In this document: positions 29,496 to 38,729 of the stretch, one piece after another
Layout of the letters: each line of letters opens with the position of its first letter
Position numbering within the stretch: position 1 is the stretch's first letter
NCBI RefSeq assembly: GCF_000187995.2
Contig: NZ_AEUW02000001.1
Coordinates: 1,488,001-1,552,000 of the forward strand
Length of the DNA stretch: 64,000 nt
From: Streptococcus macacae NCTC 11558
GTDB taxonomy: Bacteria; Bacillota; Bacilli; Lactobacillales; Streptococcaceae
Reading direction: 5' to 3'
Translations under genes and position numbers: made by a program
Notes under the pieces: model-generated
What the model saw: only the letters and a program-made list of their open reading frames with translations
Told to the model about the DNA's origin: nothing
Databases searched by the model: none

Positions 29496-29547
29496 AAAAC
29501 TAGTGAAAAAAATTCAGCTGAAATAATCTTCACTAGTTTTTTTATAC
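29496..29547 (+). terminator. Terminator of argS
   Basis: AAAACTAGTGAA (29496-29507) pairs with TTCACTAGTTTT (29529-29540), followed by TTTAT. Confidence 0.9.
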
Positions 29548-29621
29548 TGTTAAAGCGAATTGAAAATCATAAAATGAACTTCGATGATACTGTTCTGGTT
29601 TTTTCGTTCTCACCTCCTAGC

Positions 29622-30392
29622 TCAAACTTCTATTTCAGACATGATGTCATTAATCTTGTTTTTTCTAGCCATAACAGATGCCTGTGATTTATCCCACGGT
29701 CCAAGCCGCTCCTTTTGATACAGGACTCCATCTAATAAGAACCATACTTGATTGGCTTTTGCTGCTACTAACGGATCGTGGGTAACTATCATAATAGTAC
29801 TGCCCTTCTGATTGATATCAACAAATAAATTCATAATTGCTTCTGAAGATTTTGAATTCAGCGAACCAGTAGGCTCATCAGCAAATACAAGCTTCGGATC
29901 ATTCATAAAACTGCGGCATATACTGACTCTCTGTGCTTGTCCGCCAGATAAAGACATGGTATCGCGATCGGCCAGTTCATTAATCCCAGTCAGCTCCATT
30001 AAGTTTTTTGCTTTTTCATCAATAACACTATCTACTTTTTTATTGCGTATAGAGGCTGCTAATATAATATTTTCCTTGACCGTTAAGGAAGGAATTAAAT
30101 GCGGCTGCTGAAATACATAACCAAATTTATGCAGTCTTACATCTGCCAGTTCGACTTGGTTCAAGCCACCTATATTCTGTCCTTCAAGAACAACTTCACC
30201 GCTTGAAGGCTGATCCATGCCACTGATATTATAAAGCAAGGTTGATTTCCCTGAACCAGAAGGTCCCATGATTGCTATAAAATCGGCTTCCTCAACATCA
30301 AAACTGATGCCATTAAGAACGTTTACCGCCTTTTGACCGCTATCATTAAAATCTTTCTTTAAATTTTTAACACTTAATATTGTTGTCATCAT
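29622..30392 (-). CDS. ABC transporter ATP-binding protein (LolD/MacB type)
   Basis: 256 residues. Walker A GPSGSGKST near 43-51, signature LSGGQAQR near 146-153, Walker B LVFADEPTGSLN near 166-177. The final residues (about 225-256) form a charged tail. This class pairs with FtsX-like permeases, and one lies 14 nt upstream on the same strand. Part of the MFS-permease-ATPase operon that ends here. Substrate unknown; bacteriocin or antimicrobial-peptide resistance is the commonest role of such modules but is not shown here. Confidence 0.9.
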   Translation of the reverse strand: MMTTILSVKNLKKDFNDSGQKAVNVLNGISFDVEEADFIAIMGPSGSGKSTLLYNISGMDQPSSGEVVLEGQNIGGLNQVELADVRLHKFGYVFQQPHLIPSLTVKENIILAASIRNKKVDSVIDEKAKNLMELTGINELADRDTMSLSGGQAQRVSICRSFMNDPKLVFADEPTGSLNSKSSEAIMNLFVDINQKGSTIMIVTHDPLVAAKANQVWFLLDGVLYQKERLGPWDKSQASVMARKNKINDIMSEIEV

Positions 30393-30406
30393 TACCTTCC
30401 TTTACC

Positions 30407-32728
30407 TTATTTTTGAATGAGACTTATACGATTGAGCATATAACTGGATACATATATCATAATTGTTGCAACCATCAAGATACTTAGCGGAAACAAACCG
30501 TAGACAATAAATGGATTGCTTATCAATACTATTTTAGGGGCTCCAAAGGAGGCTGCGAACATGCTTACCAAAGGCTGTCCCGCTATCAGTACTAAAACAG
30601 AACCAACGATGATGCCAACAATTAGTGGAATGATGATTCTCGTTCTATATTGAGATCTGATATCGCTATTTTTATACCCCAAAGCTTTCATAACAGCAAT
30701 ATCATCTTTGTATCTGATGATTAAAGTTCTCATGAAGACAGTAATCGTCAGTATTGTCACTAAAATGGCAATAAGCAGGGTTATCAGTGTAATGATATTA
30801 AATTGTGAAATAATATCTCCCAGGCTCTGTCTCACGTAATCAGCAATATCCGTTACCTTTCCGTCTCGGAAATCAGATCCCAAGTTTTCTTTTACAGTCT
30901 GTTTCTTCTTTTCAGATGAAAGATTAATATTAATAACACTTCTGATAACTTTCGCATTTGGAACGCTCTTAATGACCTTAGCACTCTTGCCGCCATTTGT
31001 GATATCTTGATAGATTCCACTCACTTTATAACTGTATTTAGTGCCAGACAGCGTAAAGGTCACCTTATCCCCGACTTTAATCCCTAAATCGTTTGCTAAC
31101 AAGTAAGAAACAGCAACTTCATTAGAATGCTTTGGAAGATTACCAGTTAGACAAGATAAAGAAAATACTGAATAATTGCCCCTTTCAAAATTTACTGTAA
31201 CAGATTCACCCTTTGCATTTTCAGTTTTGGCTGAATAAGTATTAAATATCTGATAATTTTTTATATCATGATACTTTGCAAGAGTTGATGAAGCCTTGCT
31301 TTCATTAACTCCGCCCTGCTGAAAATCAATTCGAAGGTCAGATGAAGCAACTCCCATATACGAGGTAAACTGACTTGATTTAAGAGTGCTAGTCATCTGT
31401 ATTGGCAGTAAAACCAAAAAAGATAAGGCTATAAAGATAAGGACAAGAATGCGGTATGGCTTTTTATAACTTAGTAAGTATTTAATGCCTAGTTTAAAAT
31501 TAGCCCAAGCCCCACCTTTTCCAAATAAGGAAGGACGCTTAATAACCCTGTCACTGGAAATTTCATTATTATCTTGCAATGCATTGACGGTATTTACCTT
31601 TTCAATTCTTTTAATGCTTTTTCTGCATAGAAGAATAATAGAAGCACCTATCATCATAACAGCTAATATTTGGATGCCATAATTGATGAGATCTTTATCA
31701 GCTAAGCCCATATAAAGCTCAATATTCTGCTGGACTAATGGCGTTAGTCTAAAAGAAAGCAAATAACCAATCGTACAGCCAGCTATCGTTAGTAAAGAGT
31801 ATTTGATCTGGTAAATACTTTCGATGTACTTATTAGGAATACCTAAACCCCGCATAACAGCGATATCCATATAATCTTGATTAATACTTGACAACATAGC
31901 AAATCTGACACAAAGCACTGAAATAATGACAAGGAATACCACAACGATCATAAGCATTGCTGCTGTCAGTATATCCGTTAAGCCATTCAGCAACTGCATT
32001 TCGGAATAAGTAATAGCTGCTCCATTCGATGGCAGTTTTTTATCCTGATAGGCTGTTTCAACAGCATTGGTGTCCTTTATATCCTTCATCCGAAACTCTA
32101 TGAGGTATTCTAATGTTCCTGTTTTGTTTGCAACCTTATCCCAGTCTTTTTGATTGACTAAAATACGTTTAGAGGAAACAAACGAAGAATTCATCTCAGA
32201 ATCCTTAACGAAATCTGCAATTTTAAATGTCTTATACTGACTTCCCGCTTTTATTTTTATGGAATCTCCTGCTTTAAGATGATATTTAATCTTATAATAG
32301 ACAGGAACAAGGGCTTGTCCTTCTTTGACAGAAGCAATCTTATTTTTCGAATTTAATAAAAAATCAAATTTGCTGTTTTGCACAACCAAAGAACAATCTA
32401 TAACACTGCCACTCTCACTGCTCCCCTTACGATTCATATATAAGTCTTCAGCAGCGATATTTAACATTTTAACAATCTGATAGTCTTTCACAGATTTATT
32501 GTTTTCTGCAAAATGACTGATAGCATCTGAATTCAAATGCCCAGAATGCATTTGCAAAAGGTGAGACGTCTTCGCCGTTTTGCTAAAGGTATTGAGTGAG
32601 CTATTGAGTGAATATAAAAGATCTGTGGCTGATGCAAATAAAGCAGAAGCCATTGTAATGAAAACAATCAGCGTGATGCAGATAATTTTACCTTTTTGCA
32701 GCTCCTTGCAGATTATTCTTTTTTTCAT
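30407..32728 (-). CDS. FtsX-like ABC transporter permease
   Basis: About 773 residues with two FtsX lobes: N-terminal span near 10-35, an extracytoplasmic domain (about 40-235), three to four spans (about 240-380), then a second set (span near 415, domain about 440-635, spans about 640-765). Motifs MDIAVMRGLGIPNKYI and DDIAVMKALGYKNSDIRSQY mark the two lobes. I place the start at 32728 (MKKRIICKELQKGK) because GGAGG precedes it; an in-frame ATG at 32752 lies 17 nt inside the preceding MFS gene. Partner of the downstream ATPase. Confidence 0.85.
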   Translation of the reverse strand: MKKRIICKELQKGKIICITLIVFITMASALFASATDLLYSLNSSLNTFSKTAKTSHLLQMHSGHLNSDAISHFAENNKSVKDYQIVKMLNIAAEDLYMNRKGSSESGSVIDCSLVVQNSKFDFLLNSKNKIASVKEGQALVPVYYKIKYHLKAGDSIKIKAGSQYKTFKIADFVKDSEMNSSFVSSKRILVNQKDWDKVANKTGTLEYLIEFRMKDIKDTNAVETAYQDKKLPSNGAAITYSEMQLLNGLTDILTAAMLMIVVVFLVIISVLCVRFAMLSSINQDYMDIAVMRGLGIPNKYIESIYQIKYSLLTIAGCTIGYLLSFRLTPLVQQNIELYMGLADKDLINYGIQILAVMMIGASIILLCRKSIKRIEKVNTVNALQDNNEISSDRVIKRPSLFGKGGAWANFKLGIKYLLSYKKPYRILVLIFIALSFLVLLPIQMTSTLKSSQFTSYMGVASSDLRIDFQQGGVNESKASSTLAKYHDIKNYQIFNTYSAKTENAKGESVTVNFERGNYSVFSLSCLTGNLPKHSNEVAVSYLLANDLGIKVGDKVTFTLSGTKYSYKVSGIYQDITNGGKSAKVIKSVPNAKVIRSVININLSSEKKKQTVKENLGSDFRDGKVTDIADYVRQSLGDIISQFNIITLITLLIAILVTILTITVFMRTLIIRYKDDIAVMKALGYKNSDIRSQYRTRIIIPLIVGIIVGSVLVLIAGQPLVSMFAASFGAPKIVLISNPFIVYGLFPLSILMVATIMIYVSSYMLNRISLIQK

Positions 32729-32735
32729 ATCTCTT

Positions 32736-34040
32736 TTAATCCTCCAAATCATAGTTCAAGCAATTGGCTTCCATCTGCTTCAAACTTTTACCGCTCTTCA
32801 GAAATGGACTTAAAACAATCATCGAAATGCCGCAAATGATAAGCATCAAGGCAATGCCTCTTTCAGAGCCTGTCCCCACAATTTTTCCAACTGAGTTGGC
32901 TAAGGCTCCATTTTTAGACAACAAGGGATTAAAAACATAATCTGCAAGAGCACCAGAAACAGCATAGGCGACAATATAGCCAAGCTGAGAAATAAATGAA
33001 ATTAATCCCCACGCTCTCCCCTGAGTATCCTTACTAATATTACATCTCATTAGGACATCTAAACACACATTTGAAACCGGAATAGTTAGAAAGAACAAGA
33101 AGGCAACCACAGAAAGCCACATGAGATTTGTTAAACACCCAATAATCATTATAGTTATTCCCATGACTAAAAAGGACAATGACAGTGACTTGAGATAGCC
33201 TTTCTGTATACCTTTCACACCTAAAATCAAACTTGAAATGAGCATTCCGACAGCACTAAGAGACAATATCATTCCAAGTGTAGAAGAATCCGTTAATTCC
33301 AATAGCATTGGTTTTATGAGAGTTTCTATGATGCCCACATAAAATGTAATGATGATGGACAGTAGCAGCAGTATTTTCACACCCTTTGTTTGGGTCAGCT
33401 CTTTATAGCCTTCAGCAATATCCTTTACAATATGCACCTTAGAATCTTTAATTTGCTGGCACTCATTCATTACCTTTCTTGAATAAGTTACTGTAAAGAA
33501 GGTTGTAAAGAACGTACACATATCAATGACTAATATGAGATAGATGCCAGAAATTTGATAAATTAAACCGGCAAATATGGGTGATAGTAAATATTTGGCA
33601 GAAGACGCTAGCTGAACAAGACCTCCAGCTTTGGAGAATTCTTCGGAGGTCAGTAAATCCGTCACTGTTGCTTTGTAGGCCGGATCAAGTATCGCCGCAA
33701 AACATGAACTAAGAAATACCCAGATACAAATCGCAGGAATATTGTTGATTCCCATACTAATCATGACAAACATGCCGCCTAAACAGACAGCAGAGAAAAA
33801 ATCACCAATCAGCATCAATTTCCCTCTGCTAAATTTGTCTGCGATTGCACCAGAGATGGGCGTAAAGAAAACCAGCGGAAAAAAAGCACACAGAGTAACT
33901 AGCGAACATGCCAAGGCGCTGCCTGTTTTTTCAAAAACATAAACATTTAAGCCAAAAGAAGTTAAGCCGCTTCCTATACTGGAAATTAATTGTCCTCCCC
34001 ATAGGACTAGAAAATATTTAAATCTACTTTGATGAATCAA
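32736..34040 (-). CDS. Major facilitator superfamily transporter (MFS_3-like)
   Basis: 434 residues with about 12 membrane spans, starting FKYFLVLWGGQLISSIGSGLTSFG, the usual opening of the MFS_3/enterobactin-exporter-like group, and ISGAIADKFSRGKLM as the loop 2-3 motif A. The start is a TTG at 34040 that overlaps, as TTGA, the stop of an alpha/beta-hydrolase remnant, so it was once coupled to that gene. Upstream of a permease and ATPase in one operon. Probable efflux role; substrate unknown. Confidence 0.83.
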   Translation of the reverse strand: MIHQSRFKYFLVLWGGQLISSIGSGLTSFGLNVYVFEKTGSALACSLVTLCAFFPLVFFTPISGAIADKFSRGKLMLIGDFFSAVCLGGMFVMISMGINNIPAICIWVFLSSCFAAILDPAYKATVTDLLTSEEFSKAGGLVQLASSAKYLLSPIFAGLIYQISGIYLILVIDMCTFFTTFFTVTYSRKVMNECQQIKDSKVHIVKDIAEGYKELTQTKGVKILLLLSIIITFYVGIIETLIKPMLLELTDSSTLGMILSLSAVGMLISSLILGVKGIQKGYLKSLSLSFLVMGITIMIIGCLTNLMWLSVVAFLFFLTIPVSNVCLDVLMRCNISKDTQGRAWGLISFISQLGYIVAYAVSGALADYVFNPLLSKNGALANSVGKIVGTGSERGIALMLIICGISMIVLSPFLKSGKSLKQMEANCLNYDLED

Positions 34041-34156
34041 TTTTTTGCCTCCAAATTCAAGTTTAAAAATGCTGTTATTCTAGCAGCCACTTCCTCTGTA
34101 TACTTTTCCAAATACATATGTCCAGCATTAGGTTTATCCTTGCCTGGGAAAGTATA
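34037..34156 (-). pseudogene. Alpha/beta-hydrolase C-terminal remnant
   Basis: An open frame of 39 codons with no start, read from an in-frame stop at 34159 to a TGA at 34037. It reads PGKDKPNAGHMYLEKY then TEEVAARITAFLNLN, which looks like the last 35-40 residues of an alpha/beta hydrolase, including the Gly-His that supplies the catalytic histidine followed by the closing helix. No matching N-terminal portion was found in any frame between here and the XRE gene at 34216, so the bulk of the gene has been deleted. Identification rests on pattern recognition. Confidence 0.5.
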
Positions 34157-34215
34157 TCAAAGTGTGAATTGCTCTTCGCTCAATCTCTATCGCCGTTTCT
34201 GGCTAATGACTGCTT

Positions 34216-35094
34216 TTAACTATTTCTGATAATAGTCAGCTCGGTTCGAAAACCATTTAACTCAATAGAATTCTCTGAGTCTTGAGAAGAAAAATCAGCT
34301 GTCTTATGCCCATTATCCTCAAAAGTCAGACTGGTCCCCAGCCCTCTTTTAAGCGCTCTAAAGGCGTAAGCCGCAGGCAGATAGATTTTGGAAGCTGCCA
34401 AAACTTGGTTAACAGCAATGTTTCCTTTATGATCAGTGACCTTTATCACCATATCAAGCTTGCTATTGAGCTCCTTCTCCCCCTGACCGCCATCAATGAT
34501 TACTTCTGACACCCGACCGTCTAACTCAAAGTTCTCACTGCAAATCTGGATTAAGTCCACCTTCTCGCAATTCACAGAAAGTTCAACATCTAAAAGATAA
34601 TGCTGAGGCAGATCCACAAAAACAACGAGTCCTTCTTTGGCCATTGTCTCTGTCAGCCCGGCTAATTTTTTTAAGCCCACATCCATCTTGCCTTTCGTCT
34701 CATCGATTTTAACTTTGAGATCCTTGGCCAAATCCTTAATAGAATTGCTGGCTAAGCGCACTTTGATTTTTTCACTGTCGCTAGATCGCAGAACAAGATG
34801 ATGAAGACCTCCTAGTTTTAAATCAAAATGCTTCTGAGCATCCAGATCATATTCTGTCCAGCTATCATAAAGAAAATCCTTTTGAGGGCTGCCTGCTTCT
34901 CTTGAGGAAAGCAGATCATCTACGGAAACCTGACATAAGTCAGCAATAGCCTTCAAATTAGCAATATCCGGCATACCCCCGCCTGTTTCCCATTTTGTAA
35001 TAGCTTGTCGAGAGACATGAAGGTTTTCAGCCATTTTTTCTTGTGATAAGCCTAATTGTTTTCGATAAGTTCGTAATGTTTTGCCAAATGCCAT
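34216..35094 (-). CDS. XRE-family regulator fused to a DUF4097-like beta domain
   Basis: 292 residues. HTH at the N-terminus (TYRKQLGLSQEKMAENLHVSRQAITKWETGGGMPD, about 9-42), a linker, then a long beta-strand-rich part (about 90-292) containing repeats such as VELSVNCEKVDLIQI and SEVIIDGG, which resembles DUF4097-type putative adhesin/beta-helix domains. HTH-DUF4097 proteins exist in Firmicutes next to transporters. It likely controls the MFS-ABC operon downstream. ATG chosen as the family N-terminus MAFGKTLRTYR; the weak RBS AGAAGGCGG is about 12 nt upstream. Confidence 0.75.
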   Translation of the reverse strand: MAFGKTLRTYRKQLGLSQEKMAENLHVSRQAITKWETGGGMPDIANLKAIADLCQVSVDDLLSSREAGSPQKDFLYDSWTEYDLDAQKHFDLKLGGLHHLVLRSSDSEKIKVRLASNSIKDLAKDLKVKIDETKGKMDVGLKKLAGLTETMAKEGLVVFVDLPQHYLLDVELSVNCEKVDLIQICSENFELDGRVSEVIIDGGQGEKELNSKLDMVIKVTDHKGNIAVNQVLAASKIYLPAAYAFRALKRGLGTSLTFEDNGHKTADFSSQDSENSIELNGFRTELTIIRNS

Positions 35095-35123
35095 CTGTCA
35101 TTAGCCGCCTTCTAAAATAAATT

Positions 35124-35139
35124 ATCGTTCTAAAACGAT
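35124..35139 (-). promoter_or_regulatory. Candidate operator upstream of the XRE-DUF4097-like gene
   Basis: ATCGTT (35124-35129), CTAA, AACGAT (35134-35139): a perfect 6-bp dyad 30 nt upstream of the start, fitting autoregulation by the XRE protein. Confidence 0.45.
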
Positions 35140-35433
35140 TCGTCTGTTCACAGTTTAAGATAAAGCATTGAAAAGAGAAAGAAAGCAGGCATGACATTTC
35201 CCAAAAAGACAGCTACTCTTTGTAGCATTTCTCTCTAAAACACCTCTAGCAAGGCTTTTTGGCCAAGCTTGTCAGCTCGGTTCTCTTTTTTTACCCTATA
35301 ATCTATTTTCCAAACTTTGCAGAGACATTATAAGTAGCGCAAAAATTTAGGAATGTCAGCCTTTGTTTCTCTTTTAAATGTTTTTGAGATGCTATAGTAA
35401 AAAGGCATTATTAAAACAAAGGCAGGTAATCAT
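35140..35433. other. Intergenic region with promoter of the second ABC module
   Basis: Between divergent genes. It contains an extended -10 TGCTATAGT with the hexamer at 35393-35398 for the rightward ABC pair; the -35 is unclear. The rest (about 35160-35330) shows no ORF with an RBS; I looked for a small bacteriocin-like ORF and saw none. Confidence 0.45.
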
Positions 35434-36192
35434 ATGACTAAAAAAACAATTATTTCAGCGCGGCATTTAAAAAAGAGTTTCGGTACAGGCAGCAGCATAC
35501 AAACTGTTTATTCGGATTTAAATATAGATATTTATAAAGGAGATTTTACTGTTATTATGGGCCCTTCTGGTTCTGGAAAATCTACACTAATGTACTCTCT
35601 TTCAGGAATGGATAAGCCTGATGCTGGTCAAATTATTTTTGACAATACAGATATAAGCCACTTAACAAGTGATCAATTAGCCAAATTTCGCAGAAAACAA
35701 TGTGGATTTATCTTTCAGCAAATCTATTTCATGAAGCGTCTCAGTGTGATGGATAATGTGATAACAGCTGCAATACTAACAAATAGAAAGCAAAAAGAAA
35801 TCGTATCCAGAGCCAAAGAGCTCTTCTCACTAGTCAATCTTCCTGAGCAAACTCAGGAAAAGCTGCCATCAGCCATTTCTGGCGGTGAGGCCCAGCGGGC
35901 AGGGGTTATTCGTGCCATTATTAATGATCCAAATATTTTATTTGCAGATGAACCTACAGGAGCATTAAATTCAGCAAATTCTAAAGCTGTACTTGATATT
36001 TTCTCTTCATTGCATAAGAAAGGTCAAAGCATTGTTATGGTAACACATGATAAAGAGTCTGCCCTTCGCGGCAATCGTATTGTTTATATCAAAGATGGGC
36101 AAATATTTGGAGAATGTAATCTGGGCAACTATAGTCAGTCCGCTGAACGTAAAGCTAAATTTGAAAGCTTTCTTATAGAGATGGGGTGGTAA
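35434..36192 (+). CDS. ABC transporter ATP-binding protein (LolD/MacB type)
   Basis: 252 residues. Walker A GPSGSGKST near 44-52, signature ISGGEAQR near 146-153, Walker B ILFADEPTGALN near 166-177. The permease begins 1 nt after its stop. The pair is similar in design to the one at 29.6-32.7 kb but clearly diverged in sequence, so it is a second module and not a recent duplicate. Substrate unknown. Confidence 0.9.
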   Translation: MTKKTIISARHLKKSFGTGSSIQTVYSDLNIDIYKGDFTVIMGPSGSGKSTLMYSLSGMDKPDAGQIIFDNTDISHLTSDQLAKFRRKQCGFIFQQIYFMKRLSVMDNVITAAILTNRKQKEIVSRAKELFSLVNLPEQTQEKLPSAISGGEAQRAGVIRAIINDPNILFADEPTGALNSANSKAVLDIFSSLHKKGQSIVMVTHDKESALRGNRIVYIKDGQIFGECNLGNYSQSAERKAKFESFLIEMGW

Positions 36193-36193
36193 T

Positions 36194-38506
36194 ATGAGGC
36201 TTGCTATTCAGAATCTTAAAAAAAATAAAAAACAGTACACTTCTTTTGGAGTCATGCTTTTCATTGCAGCATTTACAATTAATATTGCACTTGTCCTCGC
36301 CTTTCAAACATCAAGGGCATACGATAAACAATTTAAAAAGTTAAATACTGCAGCTATAAATGTTCTCATTCCACTTTCTCAGGATCAGAAGAACCTATTA
36401 AAACAAATCAACAATATAAAAGGTGTTGCTGCTACAGAAAAACACAAGGGGCTCTACTCAAAAGCAACCATTCACCATTTTGCAGGAACAGATTTCGAAA
36501 TGAATACTGTTTTTTATAATAAGGAAGAAAGGAGGACACTAAACCACTTAGATATCTTAACTAATACAAAAAATTCTAAAAATGAGATCTATATTCCAAA
36601 CTTTATTGCAAAATTAGGAAAATTTCATACAGGTGATAAAATAACGTATTCCTTAGGCCAAAAGAAATACTCTTTTACCATTGCAGGAGCAGTCAATGAA
36701 ATGCAGTATGGTAACTATGGAACAAGTTTAATTGGTGCTTATTTGCCTCAAAAGGCCTATCAAACGATAAGCTCGGAAAATAAGGAAAAGTCAGTTGCGG
36801 AATATTCCATAAAAACAAGAAAGCACGCAAATAGTAATACCATAAAAGATCAAATTAGCTCATTGATTTCTAACAAAGGAATCTCATTACTGCATATCAA
36901 CGATTACAAAACCACCAAACAAGCGCGAATGATGATTTCCAATCTTTTAATCGCTATTTTTATCGCTGTAGCTCTTATCATTTTCCTTATTAGCCTATTT
37001 TTAAGCAGCTTTCACATACACAGCCATATTGAAGAAGGAATCATTGATATGGGCGTATTAAAAGCAATCGGGTACACCAGCTCTAATATTATCTTATCTG
37101 AAATGATTCCTTACTTACTCATATCAGCACTAGCTACCTTAACCGGGTCTTTGTTTTCTTATACCGTCTTACCTACAATTGCTAATTTTTTAGCTATCCA
37201 ATCAGGATTTTCTTTTACACCAACCTTTGATTTAGTGAGCATTTTTAGCATCATTGCCACTACAATAGGTATCTTCGCTATTTATACTTATGGTTGTTCA
37301 AGGAGAATTTGGACACTTGAAGCTATTAGCGCCATTAGAGGGGGCGGACACCATTCCTATCATCATTATTTCCCACTCGCGACCTCTAAATTAGGAGTAA
37401 AGCCTTCACTGATTTTAAAACAAACGTTTACTTCTCCAAGCCAAAATATTTTACTGTCTATCCTTACTTTTGGCATCATGACCCTATTAGCCTTTTCAGG
37501 AAGTTTACTTTATAATGTGAACATTAAGCCTGATCATTTTTTTAAGACAATTTCAGAAGAAAATCCATCTGCGATCTTTACAGTCAATACGACTGACAAT
37601 TTACAAAGGTTAAAAACCACTCTTAAAAAGGATAAGAGAGTCCAAAAAGTATTAGAATATGCTTCAGTACCACTAAATAATGAAGATGAAGCCGTTACAG
37701 GCTTTGTAGCTGAAGACTTTTCACGTCTTACAAATAATATTGTCTATAAAGGCAAAAATCCCCTTAAGAGCAATGAAATAGCGATTGGAAGCACCTTAGC
37801 TAAAAAGCATAAAATAGGAAGCAAAATAAAAATACGAGAAGGCAATACAAGCTACAAATACACTGTAACCGGCTATATCCAAAGCATAAACTATCAAGGT
37901 AAAGTCTGTGAATTAACTAATAAAGGCTATCAAAAAATCAGCCCAACAGCAGCAACTAGTCTCAATGTGTATTTAAAGAAAAAAGGGGCTTCTGCTGCAA
38001 ACAGATTTATCAAAGCATACAAAAGAAAATTAACACATGTAAAAGTCAGTGCTGTCAATTATGAACAATTAATGAAAAATAATCGGCTATTTTATGCTAG
38101 TCTCGTTTCATCAGTAATAGTCATTATTTTTATAATAGCTATGCTTATTATATTATTAGTGATGTTTATGATTATCAACTCACTCATTATGACTCAAAAA
38201 CAAGAATTTGGTATTTATAAAGCTTTGGGTTGGTCAAACAGTCAGCTCACCTTGCAATTGTCTTTAAGTTTTACACCGATTATTTTTATTTCTGCTGTAT
38301 TTTCAGCATTAATAGACCTTTCTCTTATTCCCATTATAACGAATAATATGTTTAGGCTGTTAGGAGCTATGAAAAATCATTTTAAGGTCTCATTACATAT
38401 ATTTTTACTGCTCGCCTTTATAGTTGTTGCTATTAGCTTTATTATCAGTATGATTCTAGCTAGGAAAATTAAGAGAATTGACCCTTATTCTCTTTTGAAG
38501 GCATAA
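36194..38506 (+). CDS. FtsX-like ABC transporter permease
   Basis: 770 residues, two FtsX lobes: membrane span near 15-38, extracytoplasmic region (about 40-250), three spans (about 255-380), then a second lobe with a span near 425, a domain (about 440-650) and three terminal spans. IIDMGVLKAIGYTSSNI and QEFGIYKALGWSNSQLTLQ are the two FtsX signature segments. Coupled to the preceding ATPase. A terminator follows about 40 nt after the stop. Confidence 0.87.
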   Translation: MRLAIQNLKKNKKQYTSFGVMLFIAAFTINIALVLAFQTSRAYDKQFKKLNTAAINVLIPLSQDQKNLLKQINNIKGVAATEKHKGLYSKATIHHFAGTDFEMNTVFYNKEERRTLNHLDILTNTKNSKNEIYIPNFIAKLGKFHTGDKITYSLGQKKYSFTIAGAVNEMQYGNYGTSLIGAYLPQKAYQTISSENKEKSVAEYSIKTRKHANSNTIKDQISSLISNKGISLLHINDYKTTKQARMMISNLLIAIFIAVALIIFLISLFLSSFHIHSHIEEGIIDMGVLKAIGYTSSNIILSEMIPYLLISALATLTGSLFSYTVLPTIANFLAIQSGFSFTPTFDLVSIFSIIATTIGIFAIYTYGCSRRIWTLEAISAIRGGGHHSYHHYFPLATSKLGVKPSLILKQTFTSPSQNILLSILTFGIMTLLAFSGSLLYNVNIKPDHFFKTISEENPSAIFTVNTTDNLQRLKTTLKKDKRVQKVLEYASVPLNNEDEAVTGFVAEDFSRLTNNIVYKGKNPLKSNEIAIGSTLAKKHKIGSKIKIREGNTSYKYTVTGYIQSINYQGKVCELTNKGYQKISPTAATSLNVYLKKKGASAANRFIKAYKRKLTHVKVSAVNYEQLMKNNRLFYASLVSSVIVIIFIIAMLIILLVMFMIINSLIMTQKQEFGIYKALGWSNSQLTLQLSLSFTPIIFISAVFSALIDLSLIPIITNNMFRLLGAMKNHFKVSLHIFLLLAFIVVAISFIISMILARKIKRIDPYSLLKA

Positions 38507-38548
38507 ACTATTATGAATTATAATGAGAGCTAAAAAATCAACAGTTAA

Positions 38549-38581
38549 AAGCTTGGAACAAAATAGGTCCAAGCTTCTTTT
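38549..38581 (+). terminator. Terminator of the second ABC module
   Basis: AAGCTTGGA (38549-38557) and TCCAAGCTT (38568-38576), 10-nt loop, then CTTTTGT. Confidence 0.75.
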
Positions 38582-38652
38582 GTCTCCCAGCACTATCATG
38601 AGGTCAGCCTTGTTGGTCTTATATTTTATAGTGGCAGCCCAGTGCAAAATAC

Positions 38653-38695
38653 AAAAAACCCAAAAGTTAGATTGATGCGATCTTACTTTTGAGTT
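38653..38695 (-). terminator. Terminator after the YitT family gene
   Basis: Arms at 38657-38672 and 38679-38695 (core CAAAAGT/ACTTTTG) form an imperfect stem with a short loop; in minus orientation TTTTTT (38658-38653) overlaps and follows. Confidence 0.75.
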
Positions 38696-38729
38696 CTTAT
38701 TTTATTGAAATACAGCGGAAAAATGCAAA

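Noticed and set aside
35140..35433. Bacteriocin or lantibiotic precursor gene beside the ABC modules
   Set aside because: No small ORF with a leader peptide, double-glycine motif and RBS was found in either orientation.
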